Origin: Devosia sp. A16
GTDB lineage: Bacteria > Pseudomonadota > Alphaproteobacteria > Rhizobiales > Devosiaceae
Length of the DNA stretch: 64,000 nt
Reading direction: 5' to 3'
Assembly: GCF_001402915.1 (NCBI RefSeq)
Contig: NZ_CP012945.1
Location: 3,387,501-3,451,500 of the forward strand
The notes beneath the pieces were generated by a model. The model had not been told where the DNA came from, made no database searches, and saw only the letters and a list, made by a program, of their open reading frames with translations. The position numbers were made by a program, and so were the translations under genes. Shown piece by piece: positions 58,813 to 64,000 of the stretch. How positions within the stretch are numbered: position 1 is the first letter of the stretch; each line of letters opens with the position of its first letter.

Positions 58813-60621
58813 ATGTCCAACCCTGTGCTGTCCGTCAGCGGGCTCAAGACCTCGTTCCGCAACCGCAACCAGTGGATCGAAGTGGTGCATGGCGTGAGCT
58901 TCGCGGTGGGCACGCGCGAAACCGTGGCGCTGGTCGGCGAGAGCGGCTCGGGCAAGAGCGTGACGGCCATGTCGATCATGCAGCTCAATAACCCCGTCAA
59001 TACGCGGACCGAGGGCAGCATCCAGCTCGAGGGGCAGGAGCTGCTTGGGCTCTCGGGCCATGCGATGAACGAGGTGCGCGGCAAGCGCATCGGCATGATC
59101 TTCCAGGAGCCGATGACCAGCCTCAACCCGGTGATGCCGGTGGGCGAGCAGATCGCCGAGGCGATCATGGCGCACAAGGCGGTCTCGCATGCTGAGGCGA
59201 GAGCCGAGGCGATCCGCCAGCTCGATCGCGTCCGTATTCCCGATGCGAGGACCCGGGCAGCCGAGCATGCGCACCAGTTTTCCGGCGGCATGCGGCAGCG
59301 CGTGATGATCGCCATGGCGCTCGCCTGCGGCCCCCGCCTGCTGATCGCCGATGAGCCGACCACTGCGCTCGACGTAACCATCCAGGCGCAGATCATCGAG
59401 CTGATCAAGGCGCTGCAGGATGAGGAGGATATGTCGGTCCTCTTCATCACCCACGACATGGGGGTGGTGGCCGAGATCGCCGATCGCACCGTGGTGATGC
59501 GCCGCGGTCTCGTAGTCGAGGATCGGTCGACCATCGATATCTTCGCCGCGCCGCAGCAGCCCTATACCAAGGCGCTGCTGTCCGCGGTGCCGAAGCTGGG
59601 GGCGATGGCCGACGAGCCGCGGCCGCGCAAATTCGCCATCGCCGACCCGCAAACCGGCCTGCTCGGTGAAGCGGCGGCCAGTGCCGATACGGTCGATCGC
59701 CAGGCGGCGCCGGTGCTCGAGGTCAAGGACCTGACCACCCGCTTCACCATCCGTTCGGGGATGATGGGCCGCGTGAAGGGCAGGGTGCATGCAGTTGAGA
59801 AGGTCTCGTTCTCGCTGCAGCCGGGCGAGACGCTGTCGCTGGTCGGCGAGTCCGGCTGCGGCAAGTCCTCCACCGGTCTATCGATCCTGCAACTGGTCAA
59901 GCCGACCGGCGGATCGGTCAAACTCGACGGCGAGGAGATCGTCGGGCTCACCGACGAGGAGCTGCGCACCCGCCGCAAGCGGATGCAGATGATTTTCCAG
60001 GATCCGTTCGCGAGCCTCAATCCGCGCATGACGGTGGGCGGCGCCATCGCCGAGCCCATGCTGCTGCATGGCATGGCGACGCCGAAGGACGTGCCGGAGC
60101 GAATTGCCGAGCTGCTGGAGCGGGTCGGCCTCTCGGCCGCCATGGCCAATCGCTATCCGCACCAGCTGTCCGGCGGCCAGCGCCAGCGCGTCTGCATCGC
60201 CCGGGCGCTGGCGGTGAAACCCAGCGTCATTGTCGCCGACGAAAGCGTTTCGGCGCTCGATGTGTCGATCAAGGCGCAGGTGGTCAACCTGATGCTCGAG
60301 TTGCAGGAGAGCCTAAGGCTCAGCTACCTGTTCATCTCGCACGACATGGCGGTGGTCGAACGGGTCAGCCACCGTGTGGCGGTGATGTTCCTCGGCGAGA
60401 TCGTCGAGATGGGCACCCGCGCCGAAATCTTCGCCAACCCGCAGCACCCCTATACGCGCAAACTCCTCGCCGCCATTCCGGTGGCCGATCCGACGCAGCG
60501 CCAGCGCCGCCGCAATATCGGCAACGACGACGTCAAGAGCCCGGTCCGCCGGCCCGAATATGTCCCGCCGGTACGCGCCTATGCGCAGGTGTCGGACAGT
60601 CACTATGTGATGGCGCAGTAG
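58813..60621 (+). CDS. ABC transporter ATP-binding protein, two fused ATPase domains (DppD-DppF type)
   Basis: This 602-residue protein has two full ATPase cassettes. The first has Walker A 'GESGSGKS' and signature 'FSGGMRQRV'; the second has 'GESGCGKS' and 'LSGGQRQRV'. Each ends in the oligopeptide-type tail ('PQQPYTKALLSAVP', 'PQHPYTRKLLAAIPVADP'). It powers the permease pair at 53386-55296, although it is encoded 3.5 kb away on a separate transcript. The shared CTTGTAA motif supports joint control. Confidence 0.95.
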   Translation: MSNPVLSVSGLKTSFRNRNQWIEVVHGVSFAVGTRETVALVGESGSGKSVTAMSIMQLNNPVNTRTEGSIQLEGQELLGLSGHAMNEVRGKRIGMIFQEPMTSLNPVMPVGEQIAEAIMAHKAVSHAEARAEAIRQLDRVRIPDARTRAAEHAHQFSGGMRQRVMIAMALACGPRLLIADEPTTALDVTIQAQIIELIKALQDEEDMSVLFITHDMGVVAEIADRTVVMRRGLVVEDRSTIDIFAAPQQPYTKALLSAVPKLGAMADEPRPRKFAIADPQTGLLGEAAASADTVDRQAAPVLEVKDLTTRFTIRSGMMGRVKGRVHAVEKVSFSLQPGETLSLVGESGCGKSSTGLSILQLVKPTGGSVKLDGEEIVGLTDEELRTRRKRMQMIFQDPFASLNPRMTVGGAIAEPMLLHGMATPKDVPERIAELLERVGLSAAMANRYPHQLSGGQRQRVCIARALAVKPSVIVADESVSALDVSIKAQVVNLMLELQESLRLSYLFISHDMAVVERVSHRVAVMFLGEIVEMGTRAEIFANPQHPYTRKLLAAIPVADPTQRQRRRNIGNDDVKSPVRRPEYVPPVRAYAQVSDSHYVMAQ

Positions 60622-60649
60622 GGCCCAGGTCCACGCAGTCCGGACGGCC

Positions 60650-61570
60650 TCACACCTGCCCCCTCACCTCACCACCCCGCGTCGCCGCCGTCTCCACCTG
60701 GATCGTCGTGTGGTCGATGCCGAAATCCTCATGCAGGGCCGTCCGCGCCGCCACCAGCACCGCCTGCTGGTCCGCGTCGTCGGCAATCACCAGGTGCCCG
60801 CTCATCGCGTCGATGCCCGAGGTGATGGTCCAGACGTGGAGGTCGTGCGTGTCGATGACGCCGGGCAGGGCGCGCAGCGCGCGCTCGAGACGGGCCAGGT
60901 CGAAGCCGGCGGGGGTGCCTTCGAGCAGGATGTTCACCGCGTGCTTCAACAGCCCCCAGGTGCGGGGCACGATGAACACGCCGATCGCCGCGCCGATGAG
61001 CGGGTCGGCGAGCGTCCAGCCGGTGAACATGATGAGCAGCGCCGAGGCGATGACGCCGAGCGAGCCGAGCATGTCGGCCAGCACTTCGAAATAGGCGCCC
61101 TTCAGGTTGAGGCTTTCCGCCGATCCGGCGGCCAGCAGCCGCATGCTGATCAGGTTGACCACCAGCCCCACCACCGCGACGATCAGCACCGGGGTCGAGA
61201 GCACTTCGGGCGGCGCGAACAGGCGCTGGTACGCCTCGTAGAGAATGTAGACGGCGAGCAGCAGCAGGACCACCGCATTGACCAGCGCGGCCAGCACCTC
61301 GGCCCGCAGGTAGCCGAAGGTCTTGTTGGCCGATGGCGGGCGGGCGGCAAACCAGATGGCGAACAGCGCCAGGGCCAGGCCGCCGGCATCGGTGAGCATG
61401 TGCGCGGCGTCGGCGAGCAGCGCCAGCGAGCCCGAGATCCAGGCGCCGATCACCTCGACGAGGAGGAAGGTGGTAGTCAGCGCCAGCGCCGCCACTAGGC
61501 TCTTCCGGTGCCGCGCCCCGGCCGAACCGGCTGCAGGCTTTTCGATACCGTGGCTGTGACCGGCGCCCAT
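60650..61570 (-). CDS. Cation diffusion facilitator (CzcD/ZitB-type) metal exporter
   Basis: This 306-residue protein has six transmembrane helices. Helix 2 carries 'LADAAHMLTDAGGLALA' (His-x3-Asp). Helix 5 carries 'YFEVLADMLGSLGV', where CzcD-like proteins usually have His before the Asp; here it is Glu, which may shift metal choice. A cytoplasmic C-terminal domain ('DTHDLHVWTITSGIDAMSGHL', 'DHTTIQVE') follows. It exports Zn2+ or a similar ion in exchange for protons. The start at 61570 ('MGAGHSHGIE') is preferred, as the upstream part is not family-like. Confidence 0.92.
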   Translation of the reverse strand: MGAGHSHGIEKPAAGSAGARHRKSLVAALALTTTFLLVEVIGAWISGSLALLADAAHMLTDAGGLALALFAIWFAARPPSANKTFGYLRAEVLAALVNAVVLLLLAVYILYEAYQRLFAPPEVLSTPVLIVAVVGLVVNLISMRLLAAGSAESLNLKGAYFEVLADMLGSLGVIASALLIMFTGWTLADPLIGAAIGVFIVPRTWGLLKHAVNILLEGTPAGFDLARLERALRALPGVIDTHDLHVWTITSGIDAMSGHLVIADDADQQAVLVAARTALHEDFGIDHTTIQVETAATRGGEVRGQV

Positions 61571-61647
61571 GCTACGCTCCCGTGACGACGCGAGTGTTCT
61601 ACAACCTCCAGTGGCTGGAGGTTCAAGGGGCAATCTGAGGAGCGAGC

Positions 61648-62370
61648 TCAGGTCGAGGGCGGCTGCGGCTCCCAGCCCGTCAGCAGGCTCTCCCAGCTGG
61701 GAAACCACTCGAGCAGGAGGATCTGGATGTTGCGGTCCCAACCCAGCCAGATGGCGAGTGCGGTCAGCAGCAGCACGACGCCGAAGACCCGCTGGATGGT
61801 GGCGGCGTGGCTCTGGAACCAGCTCAACCGGCGGACCAGTTGCCGGCCGCCCAGCAGCACCGCCGCCATCGGCAGTGCCGTGCCGAGGGAGAAGGCAAGG
61901 GTGACGGCAATCGCGCCCGGGCCCACCGACTGGTTGAGCGCCAGCGTGATCACCGAGGCCATGATCGGCCCGACACAGGGGCTCCAGGCGAGGCCGAGCC
62001 CGAGCCCGACCACGAGGCCGCCGCCGAAGCCGCTGCCCTCACTGCGCGGGGCGCGCCCGGCAAGCCCACTCGCCAACCGTTCAAACTGCAGTTGCAGCCC
62101 GGGGGCGGCCAGCACCAGGCCGAGCAGGGCGAGGACGATGGCGCTCAGGGTCCGGTTGATGTCGGGCGGCACGCCGATCAGCCGTACCAGCGCGCTCAGC
62201 GCCAGGGTTGCGGCGCTGAAGGCCAGGACGAAGCCGACGATCACCCCGACTGGCCGCGCCTTGCCCTCCTGCGTCGCCGTCGCGAGGATCATCGGCAACA
62301 GCGGCAGCACGCAGGGCGAGAGGATGGTGATGACGCCCGCGACGAAGGCGAGCGCGATGGTTGCCAGCAT
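61648..62370 (-). CDS. CcdA/DsbD-like thiol-disulfide membrane transporter
   Basis: This 240-residue protein has six helices. It has the two conserved cysteine motifs 'ILSPCVLPLLP' (Cys20) and 'AWSPCVGPIMAS', which pass reducing equivalents from cytoplasmic thioredoxin to the periplasm. It feeds, most likely, the periplasmic thioredoxin-like protein encoded 7 bases upstream. It is used in cytochrome c maturation or in repair of periplasmic thiols. Confidence 0.92.
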   Translation of the reverse strand: MLATIALAFVAGVITILSPCVLPLLPMILATATQEGKARPVGVIVGFVLAFSAATLALSALVRLIGVPPDINRTLSAIVLALLGLVLAAPGLQLQFERLASGLAGRAPRSEGSGFGGGLVVGLGLGLAWSPCVGPIMASVITLALNQSVGPGAIAVTLAFSLGTALPMAAVLLGGRQLVRRLSWFQSHAATIQRVFGVVLLLTALAIWLGWDRNIQILLLEWFPSWESLLTGWEPQPPST

Positions 62371-62377
62371 CGGCGGG

Positions 62378-62794
62378 TCAGAGCGCGCTGGTATGGGCGT
62401 TGAGGCCGTTGACCCCACCGCTGTTCCAGATTTCGACCCCGTTACCGTCCTTGTCGAGCAGCACGAACGTATCCTGGTAGGTCACGCCGAAGCGGGCCTT
62501 CAGCGCCTGCTCCTTGTCATAGTCGGCGATCACCAGCGTCAGGCCGGGATTGACCTCGTCCCAGCGGGCATTGAGCTCGGTCACCGTGGCCCGGCAATTG
62601 GGGCACCAGGCGGCATAAAAGAACACCACCGTCGTTCCCTTGGCGGCGAGCTCGGCGAGCTGCGCGTCGCTCTCGTAGGAGAGCACCTGCGACGCCGGCG
62701 CCGCGACGGCTGCATCCTCGGCGAGGGCAGGGGGGAGCGCAGCGGGGGATGACAGCAGCAGGGCGGTGAGGAGCAGGCGGAGCAATGGGCGCAT
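62378..62794 (-). CDS. Periplasmic thioredoxin-like protein
   Basis: This 138-residue protein has a cleavable signal peptide ('MRPLLRLLLTALLLSSPAAL', cut near 'ALAED'). The thioredoxin fold has the active site 'AAWCPNC' and a cis-Pro region 'GVTYQDTFVLLDKDG'. It is probably kept reduced by the CcdA-like protein downstream. The start at 62794 gives a clean signal peptide; a start 18 bases earlier adds 'MPENHF'. Confidence 0.88.
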   Translation of the reverse strand: MRPLLRLLLTALLLSSPAALPPALAEDAAVAAPASQVLSYESDAQLAELAAKGTTVVFFYAAWCPNCRATVTELNARWDEVNPGLTLVIADYDKEQALKARFGVTYQDTFVLLDKDGNGVEIWNSGGVNGLNAHTSAL

Positions 62795-63016
62795 GAAATG
62801 GTTTTCCGGCACGACGAGCCGTCGTTTTGGCCGGCATTATCGCCCGTGCCGGAGCTTATGCCTATGGGCCCGCAGGGAAATTGATTGCCGCGACGGCGGT
62901 GGCCGGCGACGGAAATTTCGGTCTCGCTCCGCAATTTGGAAACCTGTCGGCAGCATCGGAGGGGGCGATGCGACTATGATGCCGGCAAGTTCATGCTCCA
63001 GAGTGAGAATACTTCA

Positions 63017-63940
63017 ATGCGTTTCAACGTCCTCGCCACGGCGCTCGTCATTGGCCTCGCCGCTGCCGGTAGCGCACAGGCCGAGCGCCTGACCAACCAG
63101 CCGCTGGTCGACGCCGCCTGGCTCAACAGCCAGCTCGGCAAACCCGACCTGGTGATCATCGACATCCGCGATACTCCCAAGGACGGCACCGCGCCCTACG
63201 CCGCCGGCCACGTGCCGGGTTCGGTCGAAGCGCAATATGCCGCCTATGGCTGGCGCGCCAAGATCGACGGCGCTCCGGGCCTGCTCCCCAAGCTCGAGGA
63301 TATCTCGGCCAAGATCGCGGCGCTCGGCGTCAGCGACGACACGCAGGTGGTGATCGTGCCGGCCGGCAGTGATGTCGCCGAGTTCGGCGGCGCCACCCGC
63401 GTTTACTGGACCTTCAAGGTGCTCGGCCACGACAACGTCACCGTGCTCGACGGCGGCTACAAGGCCTGGGCCGATGCCGGCCAGCCGGTTTCGACCGATG
63501 TCGTGACCCCGGTCGCCGGCAGCTTCACTGCCAAGCTGCGTCCTGAACTGCGCGCCGAAGTGGCCGAGGTGGAAGAGGCGATCGCCAGCGACACCAACTT
63601 GATCGATGCCCGCTCGGTGGCGCAGTTCATCGGCAAGGAAAAGACCAACACCGTGCAGTCGCTCGGCACCATCCCGACGGCGGTGAACCTCAACTTCGAT
63701 AAGTTCTGGGACAAGGACGCCGGCAAGTTCGCCAGCAAGGCGACGATCGACGCGCTGGTGCAGCAGGCTGGCGTCACCGACACCAACGGGCTCATCACCT
63801 TCTGCAACACCGGGCACCTCGCCTCGATCGCCTGGTTCGGGCTATCCGAGGTCGCCGGCCTCAAGGGCGTGCGGCTCTATGACGGCTCCATGTCGCAGTG
63901 GACCCTCGACCCGGCCCGCCCGGTGGTGGTACAGAACTAA
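63017..63940 (+). CDS. Periplasmic thiosulfate sulfurtransferase (double rhodanese)
   Basis: This 307-residue protein has a signal peptide of about 22 residues ending 'GSAQA'. The N-terminal rhodanese domain ('LVIIDIRDTPKDGTAPYAAGHVPGSV') lacks an active cysteine. The C-terminal domain has Cys263 in 'TFCNTGHLAS', the sulfur-carrying loop. It transfers sulfane sulfur in the periplasm, perhaps linked to the thioredoxin/CcdA pair that is divergently read. The gene starts at the ATG 63017; longer frames lack a signal peptide. Confidence 0.92.
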   Translation: MRFNVLATALVIGLAAAGSAQAERLTNQPLVDAAWLNSQLGKPDLVIIDIRDTPKDGTAPYAAGHVPGSVEAQYAAYGWRAKIDGAPGLLPKLEDISAKIAALGVSDDTQVVIVPAGSDVAEFGGATRVYWTFKVLGHDNVTVLDGGYKAWADAGQPVSTDVVTPVAGSFTAKLRPELRAEVAEVEEAIASDTNLIDARSVAQFIGKEKTNTVQSLGTIPTAVNLNFDKFWDKDAGKFASKATIDALVQQAGVTDTNGLITFCNTGHLASIAWFGLSEVAGLKGVRLYDGSMSQWTLDPARPVVVQN

Positions 63941-63965
63941 GCTGCCGAACCAGCTGCGGTAGGCC

Positions 63966-64000
63966 TCCCTCCCCCTTGAGGGGAGGGATTGAGGGTGGGG
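63966..64000. repeat. GC-rich intergenic repeat fragment at window end
   Basis: ctccctcccccttgaggggaggg forms a short palindrome just after the sulfurtransferase gene and runs off the window. It resembles the cctcccc/ggggagg cores of the elements at 4856 and 15600 but lacks their rims. Confidence 0.45.

Overview
The window looks like a GC-rich alphaproteobacterial chromosome, order Hyphomicrobiales. The nearest relative is probably Devosia, but that is an inference from gene order and protein style, not from a search. Supporting signs are the block murA - DUF2948 - hisD - UPF0262/phosphatase - infA - maf - yacG, a group-2 Mrp/Pha antiporter with fused A and B subunits, and Tat-exported peptide-type ABC systems.

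Layout. (1) 1-4839: tripartite RND efflux pump (end of the adaptor, inner-membrane pump, outer-membrane lipoprotein). (2) 5025-11381, minus strand: an HxlR regulator and the Mrp-type cation/proton antiporter phaAB-C-D-E-F-G. (3) 11652-20277: a VTT-domain membrane protein, a quinone-reductase-like flavoprotein, tRNA-Phe, an SDR, and the minus-strand housekeeping run yacG, maf, infA, UPF0262-LMW phosphatase fusion, hisD, DUF2948, murA and a small basic protein. (4) 20442-40641: tRNA-Thr(GGT) followed by a 20.1 kb integrative island. Its ends are a 23-bp direct repeat (20494-20516 and 40619-40641) that copies the 3' end of the tRNA. (5) 40642-45996: a second accessory block of lower GC with no integrase of its own, ending in a 1289-residue nuclease-NTPase. 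(6) 46306-60621: a sugar-acid type catabolic and uptake locus: glycoside hydrolase, DapA-family aldolase/lyase, PdxA2-like dehydrogenase, sialidase-fold protein, peptide-type ABC transporter, Fe-alcohol dehydrogenase, FadR-type GntR regulator and four-carbon acid sugar kinase. (7) 60650-63940: CDF metal exporter, CcdA-like protein, thioredoxin-like protein and periplasmic rhodanese.

The island is a defence-type cargo region. Its main element is a run from 31037 to 40430: Vsr nuclease, C5 cytosine methyltransferase, Z1-type SF2 ATPase, PD-(D/E)XK protein, GHKL (Hsp90/MutL-like) ATPase, an unrecognised 302-residue protein, a DUF6339-like protein, and a truncated endonuclease/exonuclease/phosphatase gene. 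Most of the plus-strand genes overlap by a few bases, and several use TTG starts. This looks like an ATPase-dependent restriction-modification system. Comparable Z1 / MutL-like ATPase / methylase neighbourhoods have been noted computationally, but I know of no experimental description of this architecture. Other modules are a PD-(D/E)XK nuclease coupled to an RNase J-like MBL hydrolase, an XRE - small protein - NYN/LOTUS RNase operon, and a minimal HUH endonuclease next to a pair of 48-bp repeats. Outside the repeat-bounded island lies a three-gene operon ending in an Avs-like nuclease-STAND protein.

In the catabolic region, the kinase and PdxA2-like enzyme fit the scheme known for D-threonate/erythronate-type acids: phosphorylation, then oxidation and decarboxylation. 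A shared CTTGTAA motif lies upstream of its three outward-reading transcription units and is the best candidate operator for the local GntR regulator. Functional calls rest on motifs read by eye; no database search was possible.
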